Source of the DNA: Pterobdella sp. o SKG-2022 | Lineage: Eukaryota > Annelida > Clitellata > Hirudinida > Piscicolidae | DNA: 64,000 nt | Direction: 5' to 3' | Assembly (NCBI GenBank): GCA_964035795.1 | Contig: OZ038322.1 | Span: 2,700,264-2,764,263 of the forward strand | Shown here: piece after piece, positions 51,461-64,000 of the stretch | How the letters are laid out: every line of letters starts with the position of its first letter | Numbering within the stretch: position 1 is the first letter of the stretch | Notes under the pieces: model-generated | The model's database searches: none | What the model was told of the DNA's origin: nothing | What the model saw: only the letters and a program-made list of their open reading frames with translations | Translations under genes and position numbers: made by a program

Positions 51461-54400
51461 ACAAAAACTATCCCCACATGTTAACTAAAAGCATTTGAGG
51501 AAAAATTATGTTTTAGTTCATGATCAACTTCATGTGATTTGCGCAAAAAATAACTATTTGTTAATAAAACTTTTTTACGATTCATAAGTGAAAAAATAAA
51601 CTTACACCCGAAAAATTTGTTAGCGACTAAAGCATAACATGACTAAGCAAGTTTATGTAGAAAAAAAAAACCTTTTTGAAAAGATTATAAAGAGGATGAT
51701 AGGAAAACAAGTTCGAAACAATCAGTTTACCACAAAGTTCACTAAAAGAAATGAGACATTACTCACGCGGCTGAGCTTATGCGACTATTTCTATAAAGTT
51801 GGTAAAAAACAATGAGAAAAAAACGAGAATTGGATAAAATTTCAAAATGAAATCCCTGCACTAAGTAAAATATATGTTTTTACGATATGCCGAGCATTGA
51901 GCAAAAGTATTCTCAAAGAAAACATTACCTATCAATAATGGAAAAAACGATATAAAGAAAAATGGATTTAAAATTCATTATCAGAATGGTAACAAAAACT
52001 ATCCCCACATGTTAACTAAAAGCATTTGAGGAAAAATTATGTTTTAGTTCATGATCAACTTCATGTGATTTGCGCAAAAAATAACTATTTGTTAATAAAA
52101 CTTTTTTACGATTCATAAGTGAAAAAATAAACTTACACCCGAAAAATTTGTTAGCGACTAAAGCATAACATGACTAAGCAAGTTTATGTAGAAAAAAAAA
52201 ACCTTTTTGAAAAGATTATAAAGAGGATGATAGGAAAACAAGTTCGAAACAATCAGTTTACCACAAAGTTCACTAAAAGAAATGAGACATTACTCACGCG
52301 GCTGAGCTTATGCGACTATTTCTATAAAGTTGGTAAAAAACAATGAGAAAAAAACGAGAATTGGATAAAATTTCAAAATGAAATCCCTGCACTAAGTAAA
52401 ATATATGTTTTTACGATATGCCGAGCATTGAGCAAAAGTATTCTCAAAGAAAACATTACCTATCAATAATGGAAAAAACGATATAAAGAAAAATGGATTT
52501 AAAATTCATTATCAGAATGGTAACAAAAACTATCCCCACATGTTAACTAAAAGCATTTGAGGAAAAATTATGTTTTAGTTCATGATCAACTTCATGTGAT
52601 TTGCGCAAAAAATAACTATTTGTTAATAAAACTTTTTTACGATTCATAAGTGAAAAAATAAACTTACACCCGAAAAATTTGTTAGCGACTAAAGCATAAC
52701 ATGACTAAGCAAGTTTATGTAGAAAAAAAAAACCTTTTTGAAAAGATTATAAAGAGGATGATAGGAAAACAAGTTCGAAACAATCAGTTTACCACAAAGT
52801 TCACTAAAAGAAATGAGACATTACTCACGCGGCTGAGCTTATGCGACTATTTCTATAAAGTTGGTAAAAAACAATGAGAAAAAAACGAGAATTGGATAAA
52901 ATTTCAAAATGAAATCCCTGCTCTAAGTAAAATATATGTTTTTACGATATGCCGAGCATTGAGCAAAAGTATTCTCAAAGAAAACATTACCTATCAATAA
53001 TGGAAAAAACGATATAATGGAAAATGGATTTAAAATTCATTATCAGAATAGTAACAAAAACTATCCCCACATGTTAACTAAAAGCATTTGAGGAAAAATT
53101 ATGTTTTAGTTCATGATCAACTTCATGTGATTTGCGCAAAAAATAACTATTTGTTAATAAAACTTTTTTACGATTCATAAGTGAAAAAATAAACTTACAC
53201 CCGAAAAATTTGTTAGCGACTAAAGCATAACATGACTAAGCAAGTTTATGTAGAAAAAAAAAACCTTTTTGAAAAGATTATAAAGAGGATGATAGGAAAA
53301 CAAGTTCGAAACAATCAGTTTACCACAAAGTTCACTAAAAGAAATGAGACATTACTCACGCGGCTGAGCTTATGCGACTATTTCTATAAAGTTGGTAAAA
53401 AACAATGAGAAAAAAACGAGAATTGGATAAAATTTCAAAATGAAATCCCTGCACTAAGTAAAATATATGTTTTTACGATATGCCGAGCATTGAGCAAAAG
53501 TATTCTCAAAGAAAACATTACCTATCAATAATGGAAAAAACGATATAAAGAAAAATGGATTTAAAATTCATTATCAGAATGGTAACAAAAACTATCCCCA
53601 CATGTTAACTAAAAGCATTTGAGGAAAAATTATGTTTTAGTTCATGATCAACTTCATGTGATTTGCGCAAAAAATAACTATTTGTTAATAAAACTTTTTT
53701 ACGATTCATAAGTGAAAAAATAAACTTACACCCGAAAAATTTGTTAGCGACTAAAGCATAACATGACTAAGCAAGTTTATGTAGAAAAAAAAAACCTTTT
53801 TGAAAAGATTATAAAGAGGATGATAGGAAAACAAGTTCGAAACAATCAGTTTACCACAAAGTTCACTAAAAGAAATGAGACATTACTCACGCGGCTGAGC
53901 TTATGCGACTATTTCTATAAAGTTGGTAAAAAACAATGAGAAAAAAACGAGAATTGGATAAAATTTCAAAATGAAATCCCTGCACTAAGTAAAATATATG
54001 TTTTTACGATATGCCGAGCATTGAGCAAAAGTATTCTCAAAGAAAACATTACCTATCAATAATGGAAAAAACGATATAATGGAAAATGGATTTAAAATTC
54101 ATTATCAGAATAGTAACAAAAACTATCCCCACATGTTAACTAAAAGCATTTGAGGAAAAATTATGTTTTAGTTCATGATCAACTTCATGTGATTTGCGCA
54201 AAAAATAACTATTTGTTAATAAAACTTTTTTACGATTCATAAGTGAAAAAATAAACTTACACCCGAAAAATTTGTTAGCGACTAAAGCATAACATGACTA
54301 AGCAAGTTTATGTAGAAAAAAAAAACCTTTTTGAAAAGATTATAAAGAGGATGATAGGAAAACAAGTTCGAAACAATCAGTTTACCACAAAGTTCACTAA

Positions 54401-57400
54401 AAGAAATGAGACATTACTCACGCGGCTGAGCTTATGCGACTATTTCTATAAAGTTGGTAAAAAACAATGAGAAAAAAACGAGAATTGGATAAAATTTCAA
54501 AATGAAATCCCTGCACTAAGTAAAATATATGTTTTTACGATATGCCGAGCATTGAGCAAAAGTATTCTCAAAGAAAACATTACCTATCAATAATGGAAAA
54601 AACGATATAATGGAAAATGGATTTAAAATTCATTATCAGAATAGTAACAAAAACTATCCCCACATGTTAACTAAAAGCATTTGAGGAAAAATTATGTTTT
54701 AGTTCATGATCAACTTCATGTGATTTGCGCAAAAAATAACTATTTGTTAATAAAACTTTTTTACGATTCATAAGTGAAAAAATAAACTTACACCCGAAAA
54801 ATTTGTTAGCGACTAAAGCATAACATGACTAAGCAAGTTTATGTAGAAAAAAAAAACCTTTTTGAAAAGATTATAAAGAGGATGATAGGAAAACAAGTTC
54901 GAAACAATCAGTTTACCACAAAGTTCACTAAAAGAAATGAGACATTACTCACGCGGCTGAGCTTATGCGACTATTTCTATAAAGTTGGTAAAAAACAATG
55001 AGAAAAAAACGAGAATTGGATAAAATTTCAAAATGAAATCCCTGCACTAAGTAAAATATATGTTTTTACGATATGCCGAGCATTGAGCAAAAGTATTCTC
55101 AAAGAAAACATTACCTATCAATAATGGAAAAAACGATATAAAGAAAAATGGATTTAAAATTCATTATCAGAATGGTAACAAAAACTATCCCCACATGTTA
55201 ACTAAAAGCATTTGAGGAAAAATTATGTTTTAGTTCATGATCAACTTCATGTGATTTGCGCAAAAAATAACTATTTGTTAATAAAACTTTTTTACGATTC
55301 ATAAGTGAAAAAATAAACTTACACCCGAAAAATTTGTTAGCGACTAAAGCATAACATGACTAAGCAAGTTTATGTAGAAAAAAAAAACCTTTTTGAAAAG
55401 ATTATAAAGAGGATGATAGGAAAACAAGTTCGAAACAATCAGTTTACCACAAAGTTCACTAAAAGAAATGAGACATTACTCACGCGGCTGAGCTTATGCG
55501 ACTATTTCTATAAAGTTGGTAAAAAACAATGAGAAAAAAACGAGAATTGGATAAAATTTCAAAATGAAATCCCTGCACTAAGTAAAATATATGTTTTTAC
55601 GATATGCCGAGCATTGAGCAAAAGTATTCTCAAAGAAAACATTACCTATCAATAATGGAAAAAACGATATAATGGAAAATGGATTTAAAATTCATTATCA
55701 GAATAGTAACAAAAACTATCCCCACATGTTAACTAAAAGCATTTGAGGAAAAATTATGTTTTAGTTCATGATCAACTTCATGTGATTTGCGCAAAAAATA
55801 ACTATTTGTTAATAAAACTTTTTTACGATTCATAAGTGAAAAAATAAACTTACACCCGAAAAATTTGTTAGCGACTAAAGCATAACATGACTAAGCAAGT
55901 TTATGTAGAAAAAAAAAATCTTTTTGAAAAGATTATAAAGAGGATGATAGGAAAACAAGTTCGAAACAATCAGTTTACCACAAAGTTCACTAAAAGAAAT
56001 GAGACATTACTCACGCGGCTGAGCTTATGCGACTATTTCTATAAAGTTGGTAAAAAACAATGAGAAAAAAACGAGAATTGGATAAAATTTCAAAATGAAA
56101 TCCCTGCACTAAGTAAAATATATGTTTTTACGATATGCCGAGCATTGAGCAAAAGTATTCTCAAAGAAAACATTACCTATCAATAATGGAAAAAACGATA
56201 TAAAGAAAAATGGATTTAAAATTCATTATCAGAATGGTAACAAAAACTATCCCCACATGTTAACTAAAAGCATTTGAGGAAAAATTATGTTTTAGTTCAT
56301 GATCAACTTCATGTGATTTGCGCAAAAAATAACTATTTGTTAATAAAACTTTTTTACGATTCATAAGTGAAAAAATAAACTTACACCCGAAAAATTTGTT
56401 AGCGACTAAAGCATAACATGACTAAGCAAGTTTATGTAGAAAAAAAAAACCTTTTTGAAAAGATTATAAAGAGGATGATAGGAAAACAAGTTCGAAACAA
56501 TCAGTTTACCACAAAGTTCACAAAAAGAAATGAGACATTACTCGCGCGGCTGAGCTTATGCGACTATTTCTATAAAGTTGGTAAAAAACAATGAGAAAAA
56601 AACGAGAATTGGATAAAATTTCAAAATGAAATCCCTGCACTAAGTAAAATATATGTTTTTACGATATGCCGAGCATTGAGCAAAAGTATTCTCAAAGAAA
56701 ACATTACCTATCAATAATGGAAAAAACGATATAAAGAAAAATGGATTTAAAATTCATTATCAGAATGGTAACAAAAACTATCCCCACATGTTAACTAAAA
56801 GCATTTGAGGAAAAATTATGTTTTAGTTCATGATCAACTTCATGTGATTTGCGCAAAAAATAACTATTTGTTAATAAAACTTTTTTACGATTCATAAGTG
56901 AAAAAATAAACTTACACCCGAAAAATTTGTTAGCGACTAAAGCATAACATGACTAAGCAAGTTTATGTAGAAAAAAAAAACCTTTTTGAAAAGATTATAA
57001 AGAGGATGATAGGAAAACAAGTTCGAAACAATCAGTTTACCACAAAGTTCACAAAAAGAAATGAGACATTACTCGCGCGGCTGAGCTTATGCGACTATTT
57101 CTATAAAGTTGGTAAAAAACAATGAGAAAAAAACGAGAATTGGATAAAATTTCAAAATTAAATCCCTGCACTAAGTAAAATATATGTTTTTACGATATGC
57201 CGAGCATTGAGCAAAAGTATTCTCAAAGAAAACATTACCTATCAATAATGGAAAAAACGATATAAAGAAAAATGGATTTAAAATTCATTATCAGAATGGT
57301 AACAAAAACTATCCCCACATGTTAACTAAAAGCATTTGATGAAAAATTATGTTTTAGTTCATGATCAACTTCATGTGATTTGCGCAAAAAATAACTATTT

Positions 57401-59954
57401 GTTGATGAAACTTTTTTACGATTCATAAGTGAAAAAATAAACTTACACCCGAAAAATTTGTTAGCGACTAAAGCATAACATGACTAAGCAAGTTTATGTA
57501 GAAAAAAAAAACCTTTTTGAGAAGATTATAAAGAGGATGATAGGAAAACAAGTTCGAAACAATCAGTTTACCACAAAGTTCACTAAAAGAAATGAGACAT
57601 TACTCACGCGGCTGAGCTTATGCGACTATTTCTATAAAGTTGGTAAAAAACAATGAGAAAAAAACGAGAATTGGATAAAATTTCAAAATGAAATCCCTGC
57701 ACTAAGTAAAATATATGTTTTTACGATATGCCGAGCATTGAGCAAAAGTATTCTCAAAGAAAACATTACCTATCAATAATGGAAAAAACGATATAAAGAA
57801 AAATGGATTTAAAATTCATTATCAGAATGGTAACAAAAACTATCCCCACTTGTTAACTAAAAGCATTTGAGGAAAAATTATGTTTTAGTTCATGATCAAC
57901 TTCATGTGATTTGCGCAAAAAATAACTATTTGTTAATAAAACTTTTTTACGATTCATAAGTGAAAAAATAAACTTACACCCGAAAAATTTGTTAGCGACT
58001 AAAGCATAACATGACTAAGCAAGTTTATGTAGAAAAAAAAAACCTTTTTGAAAAGATTATAAAGAGGATGATAGGAAAACAAGTTCGAAACAATCAGTTT
58101 ACCACAAAGTTCACAAAAAGAAATGAGACATTACTCGCGCGGCTGAGCTTATGCGACTATTTCTATAAAGTTGGTAAAAAACAATGAGAAAAAAACGAGA
58201 ATTGGATAAAATTTCAAAATGAAATCCCTGCACTAAGTAAAATATATGTTTTTACGATATGCCGAGCATTGAGCAAAAGTATTCTCAAAGAAAACATTAC
58301 CTATCAATAATGGAAAAAACGATATAAAGAAAAATGGATTTAAAATCCATTATCAGAATAGTAACAAAAACTATCCCCACATGTTAACTAAAAGCATTTG
58401 AGGAAAAATTATGTTTTAGTTCATGATCAACTTCATGTGATTTGCGCAAAAAATAACTATTTGTTAATAAAACTTTTTTACTATTCATAAGTGAAAAAAT
58501 AAACTTACACCCGAAAAATTTGTTAGCGACTAAAGCATAACATGACTAAGCAAGTTTATGTAGAAAAAAAAAACCTTTTTGAAAAGATTATTAAGAGGAT
58601 GATAGGAAAACAAGTTCGAAACAATCAGTTTACCACAAAGTTCACAAAAAGAAATGAGACATTACTCACGCGGCTGAGCTTATGCGACTATTTCTATAAA
58701 GTTGGTAAAAAACAATGAGAAAAAAACGAGAATTGGATAAAAGTTCAAAATGAAATCCCTGCACTAAGTAAAATATATGTTTTTACGATATGCCGAGCAT
58801 TGAGCAAAAGTATTCTCAAAGAAAACATTACCTATCAATAATGGAAAAAACGATATAAAGAAAAATGGATTTAAAATTCATTATCAGAATGGTAACAAAA
58901 ACTATCCCCACATGTTAACTAAAAGCATTTGAGGAAAAATTATGTTTTAGTTCATGATCAACTTCATGTGATTTGCGCAAAAAATAACTTTGTTAATAAA
59001 ACTTTTTTACGATTCATAAGTGAAAAAATAAACTTACACCCGAAAAATTTGTTAGCGACTAAAGCATAACATGACTAAGCAAGTTTATGTAGAAAAAAAA
59101 AACCTTTTTGAAAAGATTATAAAGAGGATGATAGGAAAACAAGTTCGAAACAATCAGTTTACCACAAAGTTCACAAAAAGAAATGAGTAATTACTCGCGC
59201 GGCTGAGCTTATGCGACTATTTCTATAAAGTTGGTAAAAAACAATGAGAAAAAAACGAGAATTGGATAAAATTTCAAAATGAAATCCCTGCACTAAGTAA
59301 AATATATGTTTTTACGATATGCCGAGCATTGAGCAAAAGTATTCTCAAAGAAAACATTACCTATCAATAATGGAAAAAACGATATAAAGAAAAATGGATT
59401 TAAAATTCATTATCAGAATAGTAACAAAAACTATCCCCACATGTTAACTAAAAGCATTTGAGGAAAAATTATGTTTTAGTTCATGATCAACTTCATGTGA
59501 TTTGCGCAAAAAATAACTTTTTGTTAATAAAACTTTTTTACGATTCATAAGTGAAAAAATAAACTTACACCCGAAAAATTTGTTAGCGACTAAAGCATAA
59601 CATGACTAAGCAAGTTTATGTAGAAAAAAAAAACCTTTTTGAAAAGATTATAAAGAGGATGATAGGAAAACAAGTTCGAAACAATCAGTTTACCACAAAG
59701 TTCACAAAAAGAAATGAGTAATTACTCGCGCGGCTGAGCTTATGCGACTATTTCTATAAAGTTGGTAAAAAACAATGAGAAAAAAACGAGAATTGGATAA
59801 AATTTCAAAATGAAATCCCTGCACTAAGTAAAATATATGTTTTTACGATATGCCGAGCATTGAGCAAAAGTATTCTCAAAGAAAACATTACCTATCAATA
59901 ATGGAAAAAACGATATAAAGAAAAATGGATTTAAAATTCATTATCAGAATAGTA
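51461..59954. repeat. Right part of the core, units 98-113
   Basis: Mostly A-allele 531-bp units. Units 107, 108 and 110 combine cacaaaaag with gagacatt and actcgcgcgg; unit 111 has cacaaaaag with actcacg; 112 and 113 are full B. Unit 109 (57302-57832) has gttgatgaaac, tttgatgaaaa and gagaag. Unit 112 (58895-59423) is 529 bp, with aactttg for aactatttg. Divergence between neighbours rises from about 56 kb toward the right edge subfamily. Confidence 0.85.
58333..58351. repeat. 19-bp perfect inverted repeat restored in the core (unit 110)
   Basis: Unit 110 has AAATCCATT in the second arm, as unit 1 does, although its neighbours have AAATTCATT. It is the only core unit where I saw the perfect arm, together with an agaatag junction. 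It may be a back mutation or a short conversion tract from an edge-type unit. Confidence 0.75.
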
Positions 59955-62900
59955 ACAAAAACTATCCCCACATGTTAACTAAAAGCATTTGAGGAAAAAT
60001 TATGTTTTAGTTCATGATCAACTTCATGTGATTTGCGCAAAAAATAACTTTTTGTTAATAAAACTTTTTTACGATTCATAAGTGAAAAAATAAACTTACA
60101 CCCGAAAAATTTGTTAGCGACTAAAGCATAACATGACTAAGCAAGTTTATGTAGAAAAAAAAAACCTTTTTGAAAAGATTATAAAGAGGATGATAGGAAA
60201 ACAAGTTCGAAACAATCAGTTTACCACAAAGTTCACAAAAAGAAATGAGACATTACTCACGCGGCTAAGCTTATGCGTCTATTTCTATAAAGTTGGTAAA
60301 AAACAATGAGAAAAAAAACGAGAATTGGATAAAATTTCAAAATGAAATCCCTGCACTAAGTAAAATATATGTTTTTACGATATGCCGAGCATTGAGCAAA
60401 AGTATTCTCAAAGAAAACATTACCTATCAATAATGGAAAAAACGATATAAAGAAAAATGGATTTAAAATTCATTATCAGAATAGTAACAAAAACTATCCC
60501 CACATGTTAACTAAAAGCATTTGAGGAAAAATTATGTTTTAGTTCATGATCAACTTCATGTGATTTGCGCAAAAAATAACTATTTGTTAATAAAACTTTT
60601 TTACGATTCATAAGTGAAAAAATAAACTTACACCCGAAAAATTTGTTAGCGACTAAAGCATAACATGACTAAGCAAGTTTATGTAGAAAAAAAAAACCTT
60701 TTTGAAAAGATTATAAAGAGGATGATAGGAAAACAAGTTCGAAACAATCAGTTTACCACAAAGTTCACAAAAAGAAATGAGACATTACTCACGCGGCTAA
60801 GCTTATGCGTCTATTTCTATAAAGTTGGTAAAAAACAATGAGAAAAAAAACGAGAATTGGATAAAATTTCAAAATGAAATCCCTGCACTAAGTAAAATAT
60901 ATGTTTTTACGATATGCCGAGCATTGAGCAAAAGTATTCTCAAAGAAAACATTACCTATCAATAATGGAAAAAACGATATAAAGGAAAATGGATTTAAAA
61001 TTCATTATCAGAATATTAACAAAAACTATCCCCACATGTTAACTAAAAGCATTTGAGGAAAAATTATGTTTTAGTTCATGATCAACTTCATGTGATTTGC
61101 GCAAAAAATAACTATTTGTTAATAAAACTTTTTTACGATTCATAAGTGAAAAAATAAACTTACACCCGAAAAATTTGTTAGCGACTAAAGCATAACATGA
61201 CTAAGCAAGTTTATGTAGAAAAAAAAAACCTTTTTGAAAAGATTATAAAGAGGATGATAGGAAAACAAGTTCGAAACAATCAGTTTACCACAAAGTTCAC
61301 TAAAAGAAATGAGACATTACTCACGCGGCTAAGCTTATGCGTCTATTTCTATAAAGTTGGTAAAAAACAATGAGAAAAAAAACGAGAATTGGATAAAATT
61401 TCAAAATGAAATCCCTGCACTAAGTAAAATATATGTTTTTACGATATGCCGAGCATTGAGCAAAAGTATTCTCAAAGAAAACATTACCTATCAATAATGG
61501 AAAAAACGATATAAAGGAAAATGGATTTAAAATTCATTATCAGAATATTAACAAAAACTATCCCCACATGTTAACTAAAAGCATTTGAGGAAAAATTATG
61601 TTTTAGTTCATGATCAACTTCATGTGATTTGCGCAAAAAATAACTATTTGTTAATAAAACTTTTTTACGATTCATAAGTGAAAAAATAAACTTACACCCG
61701 AAAAATTTGTTAGCGACTAAAGCATAACATGACTAAGCAAGTTTATGTAGAAAAAAAAAACCTTTTTGAAAAGATTATAAAGAGGATGATAGGAAAACAA
61801 GTTCGAAACAATCAGTTTACCACAAAGTTCACTAAAAGAAATGAGACATTACTCACGCGGCTAAGCTTATGCGTCTATTTCTATAAAGTTGGTAAAAAAC
61901 AATGAGAAAAAAAACGAGAATTGGATAAAATTTCAAAATGAAATCCCTGCACTAAGTAAAATATATGTTTTTACGATATGCCGAGCATTGAGCAAAAGTA
62001 TTCTCAAAGAAAACATTACGTATCAATAATGGAAAAAACGATATAAAGGAAAATGGATTTAAAATTCATTATCAGAATAGTAACAAAAACTATCCCCAGA
62101 TGTTAACTAAAAGCATTTGAGGAAAAATTATGTTTTAGTTCATGATCAACTTCATGGGATTTGCGCAAAAAATAACTCTTTGTTAATAAAACTTTTTTAC
62201 GATTCATAAGTGAAAAAATTAACTTACACCCGAAAAATTTGTTAGCGACTAAAGCATAACATGACTAAGCAAGTTTATGTAGAAAAAAAAAACCTTTTTG
62301 AAAAGATTATAAAGAGGATGATAGGAAAACAAGTTCGAAACAATCAGTTTACCACAAAGTTCACTAAAAGAAATGAGACATTACTCACGCGACTGAGCTT
62401 ATGCGACTATTTCTATAAAGTTGGTGAAAAACAATGAGAAAAAAAACGAGAATTGGATAAAATTTCAAAATGAAAACCCTGCTTTAAGTAAAATATATGT
62501 TTTTACGATATGCCGAGCATTGAGCAAAAAAATTCTCAAAGAAAATATTACCTATCAATAATGGAAAAAACGATATAAAGGAAAATGGATTTAAAATTCA
62601 TTATCAGAATGGTAACAAAAACTAACCCCACATGTTAACTAAAAGCATTTGAGGAAAAATTATGTTTTAGTTCATGATCAACTTCATGTGATTTGCGCAA
62701 AAAATAACTATTTGTTAATAAAACTTTTTTACGATTCATAAGTGAAAAAATAAACTTACACCCGAAAAATTTGTTAGCGACTAAAGCATAACATGACTAA
62801 GCAAGTTTATGTAGAAAAAAAAACCTTTTTGAAAAGATTATTAAGAGGATGATAGGAAAACAAGTTCGAAACAATCAGTTTACCACAAAGTTCACAAAAA

Positions 62901-64000
62901 GAAATGAGACATTACTCACGCGGCTAAGCTTATGCGTCTATTTCTATAAAGTTGGTAAAAAACAATGAGAAAAAAAACGAGAATTGGATAAAATTTCAAA
63001 ATGAAATCCCTGCACTAAGTAAAATATATGTTTTTACGATATGCCGAGCATTGAGCAAAAGTATTCTCAAAGAAAACATTACCTATCAATAATGGAAAAA
63101 ACGATATAAAGGAAAATGGATTTAAAATTCATTATCAGAATATTAACAAAAACTATCCCCACATGTTAACTAAAAGCATTTGAGGAAAAATTATGTTTTA
63201 GTTCATGATCAACTTCATGTGATTTGCGCAAAAAATAACTATTTGTTAATAAAACTTTTTTACGATTCATAAGTGAAAAAATAAACTTACACCCGAAAAA
63301 TTTGTTAGCGACTAAAGCATAACATGACTAAGCAAGTTTATGTAGAAAAAAAAAACCTTTTTGAAAAGATTATAAAGAGGATGATAGGAAAACAAGTTCG
63401 AAACAATCAGTTTACCACAAAGTTCACTAAAAGAAATGAGACATTACTCACGCGGCTAAGCTTATGCGTCTATTTCTATAAAGTTGGTAAAAAACAATGA
63501 GAAAAAAAACGAGAATTGGATAAAATTTCAAAATGAAATCCCTGCACTAAGTAAAATATATGTTTTTACGATATGCCGAGCATTGAGCAAAAGTATTCTC
63601 AAAGAAAACATTACGTATCAATAATGGAAAAAACGATATAAAGGAAAATGGATTTAAAATTCATTATCAGAATAGTAACAAAAACTATCCCCAGATGTTA
63701 ACTAAAAGCATTTGAGGAAAAATTATGTTTTAGTTCATGATCAACTTCATGGGATTTGCGCAAAAAATAACTCTTTGTTAATAAAACTTTTTTACGATTC
63801 ATAAGTGAAAAAATTAACTTACACCCGAAAAATTTGTTAGCGACTAAAGCATAACATGACTAAGCAAGTTTATGTAGAAAAAAAAAACCTTTTTGAAAAG
63901 ATTATAAAGAGGATGATAGGAAAACAAGTTCGAAACAATCAGTTTACCACAAAGTTCACTAAAAGAAATGAGACATTACTCACGCGACTGAGCTTATGCG
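59955..64000. repeat. Right-edge subfamily, units 114-121 (532 bp) with a trimer repeat
   Basis: Eight A after the ORF stop return here, as in units 1-5. Units 114-117, 119 and 120 read ctaagcttatgcgtct, as unit 1 does, which creates AAGCTT and changes D49 to V. Units 118 and 121 carry cccagatg, catgggat, aactctttg and aaaattaac; unit 118 also has gaaaaccctgctttaag. Units 116-118 (61019-62614) and 119-121 (from 62615) follow the same order: agaatatta junction, cattacgtatc, cccagatg. Unit 119 is 531 bp because its A run has nine A, which shifts the short frame. Unit 121 is cut by the window end. Confidence 0.88.
63856..64000 (+). other. 58-codon frame, cut by window end (unit 121)
   Basis: The frame starts at ATG and is still open at the last base. 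The visible part matches unit 118, including cgcgactgag, a silent change at R44. The last codons and the stop lie outside the window. Confidence 0.5.

Larger units (their letters stand above)
1..64000. repeat. Satellite DNA array, about 531-bp monomer, 120 full copies plus one partial
   Basis: Every part of the window is the same unit repeated head to tail, starting with acaaaaacta and ending near atcagaat(g/a)gta. Unit starts run 1, 533, 1049, 1581, 2097, 2613, 3144, 3675, then every 531 bp to 12702; 13230 then every 531 bp to 38187; 38717 then every 531 bp to 58895; then 59424, 59955, 60487, 61019, 61551, 62083, 62615, 63146 and 63678. Neighbouring copies in the core differ at only a few positions. 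No transposon, unique spacer or inverted copy interrupts the tract, and neither array edge is in the window. Family knowledge: arrays like this are typical of eukaryotic centromeric, pericentromeric or subtelomeric heterochromatin. I do not recognise the monomer, so host and chromosomal position are inference. Confidence 0.99.

Noticed and set aside
1..64000. CRISPR array or other repeat-spacer system
   Set aside because: The repeat period is 531 bp with the full unit conserved. There are no short repeats separated by unique spacers and no cas-like genes.
1..64000. Tandem rDNA, tRNA or histone gene cluster
   Set aside because: The unit is 28.6% G+C, contains no rRNA-like or tRNA-like fold that I can recognise and no long coding frame. 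The only tRNA-like hint is an isolated B-box-like stretch.
1..64000. Mobile element with terminal repeats
   Set aside because: No unit differs from the others by an insertion. There are no target-site duplications, terminal inverted repeats or long terminal repeats, and no transposase or reverse transcriptase frame. An origin from an old element cannot be excluded but nothing shows it.
1..64000. Telomeric repeat or simple-sequence array
   Set aside because: No short G-rich motif is repeated; the only period is the monomer and its multiples.
1..64000. Assembly artefact producing the whole array
   Set aside because: Copies differ by many private substitutions and small indels that recur in ordered patterns, which a simple assembly loop would not create. 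Exact copy numbers of the near-identical blocks remain open to assembly error.

Overview
The whole 64 kb window is one uninterrupted head-to-tail satellite DNA array. Taking base 1 as the phase, I count 120 complete monomers and a partial 121st (63678-64000). All are in the same orientation, with no insertion, inversion or unique sequence between them. Standard monomers are 531 bp in the centre and 532 bp at the edges. Indel variants are 516 bp (three copies), 528, 529 and 530 bp. A hand count of a consensus-like monomer (12171-12701) gives 28.6% G+C, with 233 A against 146 T on this strand. There is no rRNA, tRNA, CRISPR array, transposase or recognisable protein gene. A tandem array this long and this uniform with no genes points to a eukaryotic centromeric, pericentromeric or subtelomeric satellite. 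I do not recognise the family and cannot name the host.

Layout: 1-2612 is an edge subfamily (8-A run after the ORF stop, 532 or 516 bp). 2613-59954 is a homogenised 531-bp core of 108 monomers. From 59955 the edge-type 532-bp subfamily returns and runs to the window end. The core carries nested higher-order structure, visible through shared private variants: alternating dimers near 3.7-7.4 kb; a trimer repeated at 17478-19070 and 19071-20663; dimers at 20664-24380; a 13-monomer block (24381-31283) repeated as 12 monomers (31284-37655); a 14-monomer offset linking 39248-46681 to the sequence from 46682; three apparently identical 1062-bp dimers at 44027-47212; and a trimer at the right edge (61019-62614, repeated from 62615).

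The only coding-like signal is a lysine-rich 58-codon ATG frame found once per monomer (monomer start +178 to start +354). By my tally it is intact in 79 of 120 complete monomers. It is broken in the rest by one of three main lesions: loss of the ATG, a stop at codon 10, or a stop at codon 40; two more copies are frameshifted. It has no homologue I recognise and is most simply a chance frame carried by the repeat, though a transcription or translation test would be cheap.

The most informative content is evolutionary: two subfamilies arranged core versus edge, block duplications that differ by one monomer, and short switches of A and B alleles inside otherwise matching copies. Together these record unequal exchange and gene conversion.
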